64,000 nucleotides of DNA, taken from the NCBI GenBank assembly GCA_029204225.1, contig CM055097.1, forward strand, positions 13,500,721 to 13,564,720. Direction: 5' to 3'. Each line of letters begins with the position of its first letter. Position 1 is the stretch's first letter. Below the pieces are notes generated by a model. That model was not told the DNA's origin and made no database searches. It saw nothing but the letters and a program-made list of their open reading frames with translations. Shown one piece after another: positions 12,030 to 22,924 of the stretch. The translations under genes and the position numbers were made by a program. The DNA comes from Diphasiastrum complanatum (Eukaryota > Streptophyta > Lycopodiopsida > Lycopodiales > Lycopodiaceae).

Positions 12030-12849
12030 TTGAGACATATGGAGTATTGCATGTCTGTGTGATGGATATTTATAGAGATGTGATCTATTTATAGTTGACC
12101 TGCATGGGAATTGCATGGTTACATGCACAAGACTCTACTCTCTATATAATGAGGTAGGGATTCTCCCGTTGACATATTGGGTTTAGGTCACCAGTTTTTC
12201 TCTTCTCCTCTTGCTTCACATGGCATGGCTTGGGGGCTAGATCCAGTTTTGATCTAGGTTTGGTTGGGCGGTTTGGCTCCATAGTCTCTTCTATTGTGTT
12301 CTTCTATCCTCATCTTAGGGGTAATCCTTTGGGGTCATTATAAGCCAACTTCTACACTTGACGTTAGTAAACGGTCTAGGCAGTCATAGTAACATTCGAA
12401 GAACCACGTTATGAATGGAGTACACTTTGGTCCACGAAGATTCTATTTAGTGTTACGTGTTATAGGGCCTGCCAACATAGATATCATATCCTTTGACACC
12501 ACAGCTCGAGAGATTTGTATTGGAGACATTGTTATTGAGATCAACACTCATGGACTCCTCATCCTAACCACTATTTACATGTGAGAACATCATCGTTGGG
12601 TATCACAGGCTATCTATTCATTGCGAATCAACAGTATACTAGCTGCTCTTGGATTTGTATAAGCACTAATACGAAACCGATCTCCCATTGGTCACATCTC
12701 TGAGAACTTGGACACCTCTCATTTGACCCGAGAGTACGGGGTAATCAGTGGAGTCCCTGGGATTGGAAGCGCTCAGACTTTGATTACTCGCATCAGGATA
12801 GTGTGGGTCCTTTCCCCGCTAAGACGTTTTGGCTGGAACCTAGTCAAAA
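12030..12849 (+). other. Region without a supported gene; possible coding relic
   Basis: Promoter-like TATATAATG near 12,142-12,150. A frame at about 12,405-12,587 reads as plausible protein, and 12,708-12,920 continues in a similar style after stops. I recognise no family; it may be remaining gypsy sequence. Confidence 0.3.
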
Positions 12850-13455
12850 TATGCCCGAACACTTTTTGTGGACCTCTTTTTCTTGTTTTCTATTTTCTTC
12901 AAATAGTCTTTTTTTTTTAAAGATACAGATGATATTTACATGATTCATGGAGCCTTCTCAAGCTGTTTTCCCTTTGTATCTTTGGCATCTCGAATCTGAC
13001 AGTGGGTTTGAGCAACCATGCGGACGAGCCAGAACCACAATGAGCTGCACGTGGTGGATTGCGAGCAGAATGGGCCGAACGCTGGGTGCATATTTTTCAG
13101 GAATCATGTCGTATACCATTGTTCCAACCTCGCGATATTGATGAAAAACGTTGCCAATAGGCGATGGTAGGTTTGGTATAGAGGGATTTGATCCTCGATG
13201 GCCGTCGTCTTGAAGGCTTTATTGGGGTTGAAGCAGAACTCGCCAAAGTATAAATCTCGCATCTCCACGTTATAGTAGGCTTCCAAAACAATGGGATCTA
13301 GAGAATTAGCCGCGTCGGTCATGAACCGCTTGAGGGCCCTGGTGAAATCGACCATTGTTTTCCAACCCTGTTCAAACTTTATTAGTGGCCAATTGTAGCC
13401 CCCGACGCTCAGCTTGGGAGTCTTCAATGCTGTCCATGATCATCTGCGGGGCATG
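12850..13455 (-). pseudogene. Unit R internal fragment (copy B)
   Basis: Minus-strand block of about 600 bp matching 5,930-6,490 and 37,840-38,460. The minus frame 13,427-13,104 includes IKFEQGW, DPIVLEAYYNVEM and FCFNPNKAFKT. Compared with copy C it lacks about 30 bp around 13,260, shortening the protein before DLYFGEF. No LTR is attached at either end, so this is a dispersed fragment. Confidence 0.65.
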
Positions 13456-13999
13456 GAACATTGTCTCAATTGATTTTGGAATTTTTAATTTATTTAAGAC
13501 TAGTTTCTACTCATGGTACCAAAAGAGCCAGATAAGAAAAACAATAAAAACTTACTAATTCTTGAAGTGGGATTTTCTCAAGTTTGAATCTAATTTCAAT
13601 ACAACTATAAGCCAAACAAGACAAATTTGATCAACAAGTTACAATTTAGTTAACTTTCTAAAATTTAACAGCTATTAGCACCTAATATAATTGTCCAGAA
13701 TTAGTGTCGACTCAAATAACATAGACAACTTTTAAACATAAACATTGATATAGAATTTCAAAAAAACATAAACATAATTTGATATTTATATGATTTACTT
13801 ATAATAGGGTGACATGCCCACACCCTAGCATGCATTCTACAAAATCGCCAAGCTGGATTTACAACTGAATTTACAGAAGCAAGTACACATCTTTTGGAGC
13901 CAAATTTGGCCTTGTTGTAGATTCAAAATTTGCCAACACTCACTAAATTAAATACATTACAAGTCCAATAATTATGGCGACAAAGATTGTAAATAGGAC
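13456..13999. other. AT-rich spacer, nothing recognised
   Basis: No open frame with a known motif and no obvious repeat apart from A/T richness. Confidence 0.5.
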
Positions 14000-15502
14000 T
14001 CTACAACTACAATGATCATAAACTGTACTCATCAATATCAGTTGCACATTCATTGGATAATTTGGACAGGTATTCTTTGATGTGTGCCACTGATATTTCC
14101 GAAATAGATATTGATTTTTCCACAGTATAGCCATGTGCTTTAATTGTTTTTTTTCCTTTGATTTCCATGCATGAACAACTGTATCTACATCCATATATTG
14201 TGGTCCGTCATTATTCGGAATCCATTCTTTCTCTAAGCAATTTTTGTACAGCTCCGAGTCGTGAACTTGTCTCTGGTTTCTACACCGTTGATTAGATTTT
14301 GGTTCATACCTGTGGCCAAGCCTTCTGAGTTTTTCTTCACTTCAACAACTTTTGCCACCCAAATAGGTATGGAACCCTCCACAACATCTTCATCTAGACG
14401 CCGCATTGCAACGAACTTGTCCAACACAACTTCTCTACGTGGGATGAATTCAACCAGAGGTACATCAGCTTTTTGCCCACAAAACCTCCGGGGTAATAAC
14501 TCTACATCCATTTCGACCTCATTGATCGAAGTTGATACAAATGAATCGAAAGTGGTTGGCAAGGATTGTGGCCAAAAGGCCTCTTGGCTATAGATTGATC
14601 TTGATAACATTTTTTCTTTGGAAAGATATTCGACAAGTTTTGTGGTTTTCACCACACATGCATCATTGCGATCCTTGTATTCTGGAAACTTCTAGCTCAT
14701 GAACCACAAATAATCAATAAAGGACGTTATTCCTCTCATTTTATCTGGATTCAGATTCTTCATGGATGCTAGAAAGATGGCTTCATTTTTTGAAGGTACA
14801 CGCTGCAACAGTTTGAAAGGTTCACTCCATGCATTGTCTCCATCATTAGAATAGTATTTCCATTGCATGGTTGGCTCACCATTCATCATTTGAAAACAAA
14901 AATAGTGAGGATTGGTGTGTCCTTCTAAGCCATCATTTCCTTGAGCAACACAAGGATCTATAAATTGTTTCCAGTCTAGCATTTGTTCTAGTATTTCTAC
15001 TTCAGTGCTTTCAATACAAACGCCACCTATCTTTTCACCAATTTGTGCTAGCATATCTGGCATTGTGTGAATTGATTTGGACTTCAAAGCCTTGGATATG
15101 ACACTGAAAACCTGATCTATGTCTTCATGTGTGGCCAACCAAAAGCAATCCCATTTCTACCTTTTGGAAGATGTTATGTGCCACTAACAATCAACAAAGA
15201 CCAAAAATAAATTTGTTCTTGTTCTCCCTCCAACAATTGTGAGCTTGAATACGTAAGATCGGAGGTAACTTACCACGTGATGCCTGTACCTTTCTTATTG
15301 CTCGCATTATTGATGTGGCAACTTCATTGCTATCATGAGCATGCAAGGTATCAATCCAAACATCACAGAGCAACTTGAATCCATGAACCACTACCCCACA
15401 AACATGTGTTTTCAAAAATTGATTCCCCTCTAATTTGGGAGGAGTCTTATTGAAACTGGATAATGTTTGATCCATTCCATCAATGATAAGACACCGAAGG
15501 AC
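14000..15502 (-). pseudogene. DUF7869-like gene, decayed
   Basis: Minus strand. From about 15,502 the frame reads LIIDGMDQT, then KTHVCGVVVHG, HDSNEV and NCWRENKNKF, the signature blocks I associate with DUF7869 proteins, an RNase-H-like, probably transposase-derived family of eukaryotes. A TGA at about 15,190 interrupts the helix after FIFGLC. The frame continues beyond it to LLVGHT, where a loss of two bases in a CA run breaks the conserved HTHEDIDQ motif. The next frame (15,138-14,692) resumes at THEDIDQVFS. After another break, 14,655-14,233 has GSIPIWVAKV, resembling the C-terminal region, and 14,194-13,943 follows. At least three lesions make it non-functional. Function of the family is not established; transposition is an inference. 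Confidence 0.65.
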
Positions 15503-15531
15503 TGTTCAGTATGAGATCTTGACTCTTCTCT

Positions 15532-16163
15532 CTAATATGCATACAATTTTCTAGAACTGAAAACGTGATGTAGATGATGACCTCTCAATGCAATATAGTG
15601 ATCACGCATCCTAATGTCGGGAGTTGTCTCTATTGCATTTTGCATTTGGACATTCTTTGTCTTGTTGGAGTCTTGACATGTCCAAACTCTTAGTGCGAGT
15701 GACCACATCCTCGACATGTCAAGATATCCGAATTATAGCTACTTGTTCTTGACATATTACAATCATGAGAAATATCATTTATTTTTGTCAAGATATCCGA
15801 GTTATAGTTACTTGATCTTGACATATTACGACCTTGAGATATATCTGCGATTCCTGTCAAGATATTTGAGTTATAGCTACTTGATATTGTTGTATTGCAA
15901 TTGGCGAATCTGTTTTCTACATCTACTGATCTTGTCAACATTTTTTGAATGCTACCCCTTTTTGAACCACAAGGATGGCCCAATATTTTTTTCATGTTGT
16001 TTCTATTTGAACATTTAGAATAATACGTAAAGCACTCACTTAATGGTTCAATAAATGATACGTGTTTTCTCTTTTTAGAGTGCAAAGATAGCTTTGACAA
16101 ACACCAAATCATTGTTTGATTTTGCATGTAGAAAGGGACTTCGTCATCTGTTGTGGCATTCAC
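15532..16163 (-). pseudogene. Upstream part of the DUF7869-like locus
   Basis: Two minus-strand frames, 16,163-15,690 (157 codons) and 15,717-15,532, lie just upstream of the DGMDQ block, and probably are N-terminal sequence of the same decayed gene. The first ends in repeats of about 23 residues (unit with S-YNS-ILT and DIS---NMSR), encoded by a 69-bp tandem repeat. The second contains RVWTCQDSNKTKN. No known domain. A TGA lies in frame just upstream of the DGMDQ block, so the parts no longer join. Confidence 0.4.
15719..15925. repeat. 69-bp tandem repeat, nearly three copies
   Basis: The word TCAAGATAT recurs at 15,719, 15,788 and 15,857, giving an exact 69-bp period. The period is a multiple of three, so the minus-strand frame stays open through it. 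Confidence 0.85.
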
Positions 16164-16258
16164 AATATTTCCTTATGTTGTAATTGAAGTCACCTTCACA
16201 ATAACAAACAAGTTTTTTTCACTGGGATAGTAGCCTTTGAATTTAGCAGTGAAAACTA

Positions 16259-16612
16259 CTACCCCTCAAAATCCATACAATCAACAACATCATCAATGTT
16301 GTATAATGGACACTTGGCAAGAATGAGTTCATTCATTTTGAGAATATCTGCATTATCCCACAAGATTTTTTTTGCAATGACATCGATGGAAATATAGTTG
16401 TAAATGTCTCCTAGGCGATCAAAATCGTCGTGAGGGTATGACAAAGGAAAATCTATTTTAAACACCTTTGAAATTAGAACCACACTTTTATCCGTACCAA
16501 CTTCTCTGAAAAAACATGTTCCACTTGATTCAGCAGTGAAGACATTTCCAAATGCAACCACTTCTTTCCTAAAAAATAAAACAACTAGAACATCTTCTCT
16601 TGAGCAGTCCAT
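16259..16612 (-). pseudogene. Unrecognised ORF upstream of the DUF7869-like locus
   Basis: 117 codons, ATG at 16,612. Contains VAFGNVF near residue 20 and hydrophobic/aromatic spacing typical of a folded domain. The position about 100 bp upstream of the DUF7869-like frames, on the same strand, suggests a second gene or an N-terminal part of the same transposon. I recognise no family. Confidence 0.35.
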
Positions 16613-16744
16613 GTAGTGACCCTGAAAAAAATCATAGGTACATTTTATGTAAGGATTTGCAATGCTATTGGAAATATAATTAGCAAAATTATGAAACTAT
16701 AATAAATTTGTATAATAAACAAATTTATGAGACTGTAACAAAAT

Positions 16745-16945
16745 TATGAAACCTTAGCCCTTAGCTCTTGGCCCTTAGCCAATGGCCCTTAACTTGTAGG
16801 CCTTAGCCCATAGCCATTTGTCGTTGGCCCTTGCTCCTAGGCCCTTAGCCTAAACATTTCGTCCTTAATTTATAGCCCTAGGCCCTTACCCCTAGGCCCA
16901 TACTCCTTAACCCTAGCCCTTGTCCTTTAGTTCCTAGCCCCTAGT
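16745..16945. repeat. Degenerate GCCCTTAG-type repeat array
   Basis: About 200 bp made of variants of GCCCTTAG and GCCCTAG (for example 16,757, 16,772, 16,857, 16,876). It is not the canonical plant telomere heptamer CCCTAAA. Confidence 0.75.
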
Positions 16946-16959
16946 CCTTGACTGTTTTA

Positions 16960-18060
16960 TATGTTTTGCGAATTTTTTATCTTGTTGTAATTATCACTTT
17001 TGTATTTATTTAAGATCTTTTGCTAGTTTACAATTCTATTTTTTAAGTTTTTTTTATTAAGGTTAAATTCTTTCAATGCTTTCAAGATTTTTTTGTAGGG
17101 TTTCAAGTTTTTTAGAGGGTTTAAGTTTGTATCACGGTTCTTTTAAGATTTAACACCATTTTTAACAATATTTTGTTTTTCATTTTTTTGAATATCTAGT
17201 TTTTTTACAAGTTACAACTCTTTGTATTATCATTTTTTTAATGTTATTTTTATAAATTTTTATTTTGAAAATTAAGTTTTCTTTTACACTATTCTGTTTT
17301 TTTTAATTTTTTTTAATTTTTTATGTTTATTTCTAATTTTTTAAATATTTCGTTTTTTTTTTACACCATTTTATTTTTTCTAGATGTATTTATTTTTTCT
17401 ATGTAATTTTTTACTTTTTTCTAGAATTTATTTATTTTTGACACTATTTTGTTTTTATTTTATTTTATGATTTTTTTTAAATTATTTTTTGGTTTTTTTG
17501 AAAATTTATTTTCTGGACACTATTTTGTTTCTTTTTTATTCTATGATTTTTTTATGTAATTTTTTGGTTTTTCAGAAAATTTTATTCTTTTGATACTATT
17601 TTGTTTTTTTTTTATGTTATAATTTTTTTTGAGTTATTTTTTGGTTTTTTCGCAAAATTATTATTTTTGACACTATTTTGTTTTTTTAAGGTTCTTTCAA
17701 TTTTTTTATGTTATTGTTTGATTTTTGCGAAATTTTATTTTTTTTGACTCTATTTTGTTTTTTTTTTTAATCTATGATTTTTTTATTTTACTTTTTGGTT
17801 GTTTTTTTTTAATTTATTTTTTTTGACATTATTTGGTTTTTTTTTTAGGCTTTTTAAGGTTTTTTCTAGTTTTTTGTTTTTTTGAGATTGTTTATATAAA
17901 ATGGTGTTTTTTTGGAATTCTTTTACAATATTTTGTCTTTTTAGATTGTTTTCAACATTCTAATCTTATTTATCATTTTTTATGCTTGTTTTTTGGTTTT
18001 GTTAAGATTATTTTTTGATCTTTTATAATATTTTGCTCTTTGTTGGTTTTTTTTATTTTC
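16960..18060. repeat. T-rich tract containing a ~78-bp tandem array
   Basis: Strongly T-biased strand. Within it, the phrase GACACTATTTTG or close variants recurs at about 17,286, 17,361, 17,439, 17,516, 17,597, 17,671, 17,746 and 17,826, a spacing of 73-81 bp. Each unit also contains TTTTTTGGTTTTT and a GAAAATTTATT-like block. Confidence 0.8.
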
Positions 18061-18492
18061 ATGTTTTTTTCCCTACTTTTGTATTAGCAAGTTCATGGAA
18101 GGGATGAGGAGAAAGGAGAGCACAGTTGAAGCACTTTATAATCCCATAAGCATTTGGTGCAACATTGACACTTTCCAATCTATATATACACAGTGGATTC
18201 TGCAAAAATTGGGAGCACAAACTTCCATTTTGTAAATGGTCCCCCAAAAATGAAGATCTTGTGTCTTCTTGAGATCATATGTCCTCATGACACGTGGAAT
18301 CCCATTTGTCCCATAAGTATTTATGAAATCTGACAGTGGGAAAAAAACATAAATAAAACCTCCCTACAATGATGATTTATAGTGTGTTTTGAAATTTTTA
18401 AGCTTACATATAACAGAGCTACTTACTTCAGATTTTCTTGCTTTCAATTTTTTTGCTAATACAATATGGTAAATAATTTCTTGTTTTTTCAG

Positions 18493-19735
18493 GAAAATTT
18501 CTAGAAGGGCGCCTTCTAGAGATTTTCAAGAAGGCCTGTCGCGAAATTTTCTAGAAGGGCGCCCGTCGCGAGAATTTCGCGACAAGCGCCTAGTCTTCTA
18601 GAAGGCCGTCGCGACAAGACTTCTAGAAATTTTCTAGGCCTTCGAAAAAATTTCGCGACAGGCCTTCTAGAAAATTTCTAGAAGGCCAGGTGCTTGTCGT
18701 GGAATTTCTAGAAGGCCAGGCGCCTATCTCGAAATTTTCACAATAGGCTTTCTAGAAATTTCTAGAAGGCCTTCTAGAAAATTTCTAGAATGCCTTCTAG
18801 AAACGCGACAGATGCACTTCTAGAAATTTTCGCGATAGGCCTTCTGGAAAATTTCTAGAACGCCTTCTAGAAACGTGACAGGCGCCCTTCTAGACAAGTT
18901 CTAGAAGGCCTGTCGTGAAAACTTTACAACAAGCGCCTGGCCTTGGGCACTTTCTAGAAATTTTCTAGAAGGCCTTCTAGAAATCTTCTAGAAGGCCTGT
19001 CGCGAGTATTTCACAACAGGCGCCTGGCCTTCTAGAAGGCCGTCGCGACAGGCCTTCTGGAATTTTCTAGAAGGCATGTCGCGAAAATTTCTAGCCGTCT
19101 AGAAATTTTCTAGAACGGCGCATGTCGCGTTTCTAAAAGGCGTTCTAGAAATTTTCGCCTTCTAGAAATTTTCTAGAAGGCCTTCTAGAAATTTCTAGAG
19201 GCCTGTCGCGAAAATTTCTAGAAGGCCAGGGCTTGTTGTGAAAATTTCGCGATAGGCGCCTGGCCTTCTAGAAAATTTCTAGAAGGCCTGTCGCAAAAAG
19301 TTTGCGACATGCGCCTGGCCTTCTAGAAATTTTCTACAAGGCCTGTCGCGAATTTCTAGAAGGGCGCTTTCTAGAACTTTTCCAGAAGGGCACCTGTCGC
19401 ATTTCTAGAAGGGTGTCTTCTAGAAATTTTCTAGAAGGCCTGTCGCCAAAATTTCGCGACAGGCGCCTAGCCTTCTAGAAAATTTCTAGAAGGCCTAAAA
19501 CTTTCTAGAAGTCCTATCGCGACGGCCTTCTAGAAGGCCAGGCGCCTGACGTGAAATTCTCGCGACGAGCGCCCTTCTAAAAAATTTCTCGACAGGCCTT
19601 CTAGAAAATTTCTAGAAGGCGCCCTTCTAGAAATTTTTACGACAGGCGCCTAGCCTTCTAGAAATTTTCTAGAAGGCCTGTCGCGAAAATTTCTAGAAGG
19701 GCACCTGTCGCGTTTCTAGAAGGCGTTCTAGAAAA
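18493..19735. repeat. Satellite of self-complementary words (TTCTAGAA / GGCC / GGCGCC / TCGCGA / AAATTT)
   Basis: About 1.24 kb built almost entirely from short words that are their own reverse complement: TTCTAGAA (TCTAGA occurs about 50 times by hand count), AGGCCT, GGCGCC, TCGCGA and AAATTT. They are joined in varying order rather than in one fixed monomer. Edges are sharp: AT-rich sequence before 18,493, unrelated sequence from about 19,736. GC-rich CpG words contrast with the T-rich array just upstream. No open frame of note. Confidence 0.9.
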
Positions 19736-19737
19736 GC

Positions 19738-20130
19738 ACGCCCTGTTACATATTGGAGTTCAACTGGGTGAATTATGAACCCGAGAGCAAACGTAAAAGT
19801 AGCAACCTGGCTGAAATAATGGAGCATGTGCGGGAGCTTTGGATCTCGTTGGACAGGCCTCGATACATCAAAGGAGTGAAGTTGGATCAAGAGACGAGCA
19901 AAAGAATGGCCCAATTTTATTAGGGATTGTCAGGCATTCTCGGTAGTCAGCTCGTTGGCACATTGAAGGGAAGGTTGCCCCTTTGAGGGGTATACCATTA
20001 TCTTGCTGTGTTCGGATGACGCGTTTAATAACTACTTGGAAGTTATGAAGCGTTATGTTGCTGGGGTATAGAATTGAACTTGTGTGGGCAGCCTGACCAA
20101 CTCCAAGAGCACCACTACACAACTCCAAGC
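19738..20130 (+). other. Possible coding relic next to the satellite
   Basis: Plus-strand frame from about 19,738 to TAG at 19,919-19,921 reads as plausible protein (about 60 residues, including LDRPRYIKGVKLDQETSK). A shifted frame then continues FIRDCQAFSVVS and further on EGYTIILLC. Minus-strand frames of similar length overlap, so strand is uncertain. No family recognised. Confidence 0.25.
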
Positions 20131-21578
20131 ATGGGTAGTTTTTCTAATCTCTTTTAGTTTCTAAGCAAAGCTAATTAGTCTTGCATGTAATAAAGTCTCC
20201 TTTAGACTCCTTTAGACAATGAAAGTTAGATGTTTTGCTCTTTGGATCGAATGTAGGCGATTACGTTTTGTGATCTCTTTCAACAATCCATTGGCAAATT
20301 CTTATTTTTTTTAAAATGTTAAATCATTTGATGAATTGAACTTATGGATGTTGGCCTCCTTTTATTGTAGAACTTGGAAGTGTTTTGAATTGTGGTTGAA
20401 ACTTGATAGATAAGAGAAGCAAAAGAATATGAAGTGCGAAATCTTGTTTATATATAGCTCATAGTATTGATGAGTCGTTGAGGGGAGTAGTCACATTGTT
20501 GCCATAAATGGAAATGCTTTTAATGATTGCAATGTACTATAACGAGCTCTTTTTTTGTGCAATACAAAAGATTGGAGAGAATGACATTCATTGTGTACAT
20601 ATGCAAAACACGAAACATTTAGTGATCGTTTAATTAATGGAGTATTTGATTGTTATAGGTGGAGATCGAGACTTTTGAGACAATGTGTAATAAAATGCGA
20701 CTTTGCTACTTTTATATTCAACAACTAGGTCCACCTATTGCAACATGATGGATCAAATTTGCATTGCTAGTATACCTATGAAATAAGATAGGTGGTTTTC
20801 CTTGACCAATTTAGGAAAAATCTTGAATAAGTGAGTTAAAAATGTAGTATGGTAGAGGATTGGCTTGTCCAAGAGAAAAGGTTTGATGCTATTGGATTTT
20901 GGTATTGTTCCATCACATAGCTCCTCTCAATTGTGGTGTGATTCGAAAAAATGTCACAAGTGAAACTCCACAAGGGAAGATGTAGAAATCTATCATTTTA
21001 TAATTGTGAACAAATAAATATTGGATTGATAGACATTCAAGAAATAAAAAACAATAATCTCTAGCTTCAATTGAAACGGAATAGGAATTGAAATAGAATG
21101 ATTTTTTTTTTAAAACAATTTCAAGTCCAATGGCCAATGGAGAAATCGTGGAATCATCTAGTGCACCTAAATTTCAAAATAACATATACTAAAGTAAAAA
21201 AAGAACCTTAAGTCAAATAAATGGTGGCATTAGGTGATATTTTGTAATAGTATCTATGAGTTGTGATTGCAATAGTCTATCTTATCTATCAATATATCAT
21301 CTACAGCCACTCATTTGGCATTAATCTCCCACTAATTTGTTCATCCATATCATTCTCACCAAATATGGTTGTCATCATCATTGTCGTCAAGTGTGCTTTT
21401 ATAATTTTGTGCTCAAATTGGATGAAATCAAAGAATAGTCACAAAGATTGTTTTTGAACCCTTTAAAAATTAGTTGGATTTCTATTTCAGATTCATATCA
21501 AAATTAAAGTTCTTTTCTTTTATCATCCAAATGTTTTTGAAAGATTGGGCATAATAGTGTATAGACATCACCATTATA
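20131..21578. other. AT-rich spacer, nothing recognised
   Basis: Short frames only, with no motif, LTR or repeat that I can support. Ends at the 2-ODD exon 1 relic. Confidence 0.5.
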
Positions 21579-21848
21579 GGGCGCATTATCACGTACCAGC
21601 ACATGATGATGCGCTCGATAATTCCCATGCCCCCTCATTGTTTCTTCTTCGTCACCACTACCCATCCACAGTCACACGGACTCCACCTCCCTCGCATCAT
21701 GCAGCAACAACATCCATGTCACATGGACTCGTCCTAGCTCGTAGCCCACGATCAGTTTTTTACACAAGGCGTCGAGATGCTTCCTTTGATTGATCTAGGA
21801 TTGCTCTGCCACGTAGATGAAGCTGAAGTGCATAAGCTAGTGATGGCG
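21579..21848 (+). pseudogene. 2-ODD pseudogene, exon 1 fragment
   Basis: About 270 bp matching 40,251-40,522, the 5' part of the intact dioxygenase gene. The probable start MDSS at 21,723 is followed immediately by TAG, so it cannot code. The homology stops at 21,848, where a copia LTR begins. The rest of exon 1, intron 1 and exon 2 are missing. Intron 2 and exon 3 homology resumes at 22,318 and 25,855. Confidence 0.85.
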
Positions 21849-22317
21849 TGATATTTTAATAGAAGCATACAGGGGATGAAAGTCAGACACAAACTGTTAA
21901 TAAACTGCTCACAGAAATCAGAAACAGTTGAATGGAAAAATGATAATGATTATTGAATGATCTGAAATAGAAACATAATGAGAAAATTTGAGTACAGACT
22001 GTGAATCTTTCTCCTGCACTTGCAGCAGCAAGTACACACTAAAACACTAAGAACTATGATTGCGCAAATCTCTCAACTACTTTCTGAAATCAAGGGAGAG
22101 TGGTTGATAACTATTGCCATGTGGGTGGCTATTTTTTAACACTCCTCCATCAACCCGAAAACTTGGTTCAGGGAGGTTCAATTCCCATTGAACCTCTGTG
22201 CTTTCAAAGTTTTTCTCTTGCCAAAGCTTTTGTGAAAATATCTGCAAGATTTTCAGCTGATGGCACAAATTCTAATTTGATAGCACCTTTTTCTTTAAGC
22301 TCTCGTGTAGAGTGAGA
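21849..22317 (-). mobile_element. Copia 3'-end fragment (RNase H C-terminus, PPT and LTR)
   Basis: On the minus strand, 22,317 to about 22,195 reads a C-terminal copia tail with AENLADIFTKALAREKL and a stop. A purine tract GATGGAGGAG precedes TGTTAAAAAA at 22,141. The LTR runs to 21,849 and ends ATATCA, giving a 293-bp LTR with canonical TG...CA ends. The fragment replaces the 2-ODD sequence between exon 1 and intron 2. It is a truncated insertion or an insertion followed by deletion. Confidence 0.75.
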
Positions 22318-22924
22318 AGCAAGATAATCATTTCGTCAATTAAGCTTTATTACTTTCACCAACTGTAATTTGTCAACATAGAAATTATTGGAATTTCCAA
22401 TCCTGGCAGCTTTCACAGAACGATGGCAACGATGACAGAGAATTTTTTACAAAGAAATCAGACCATTCAAAAGATGACAGATGCTTGAACAATAGCGCAG
22501 GATACAGAAAAAAACTACGTACTCATTAATTAAAGCTTATGCATATAGTAACTCGTTTCACAGGTCAAGAAGACCGTGCTTCGCATACTTGCCAAGAAAG
22601 CATTTAACCACATAGCCTATGCCACGTCAGCATGCTAACTAACTGAATCCGCTCATATGACATGTGCTTTGGCATATTGGATGTCTATTCCAACAAACTC
22701 CAACTCATTCAACTATGTCAAAGCATCATCTACATTTTCAAGTCCCATTTGGTTTCTCAATCTTATGAACTTATCTCTACTTAAACACTTAGTCATTATG
22801 TCTGCTATCATATCCACAGTTCTACAATAATTCAAATTGACAAAACCATATTGAACCAAGTCTTTGACATAATGGTACTGTAGACTAATATGTTTGTTGC
22901 GCTTATGAAAACCTCTGTTTCTTC

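Noticed and set aside
16745-16945. Interstitial telomere repeat
   Set aside because: The words are GCCCTTAG/GCCCTAGG variants and not the CCCTAAA plant heptamer, and there is no regular 7-bp period.
18493-19735. CRISPR-like or regularly spaced repeat array
   Set aside because: The repeats have no fixed spacer length or unique spacers, and the genome is plainly eukaryotic.
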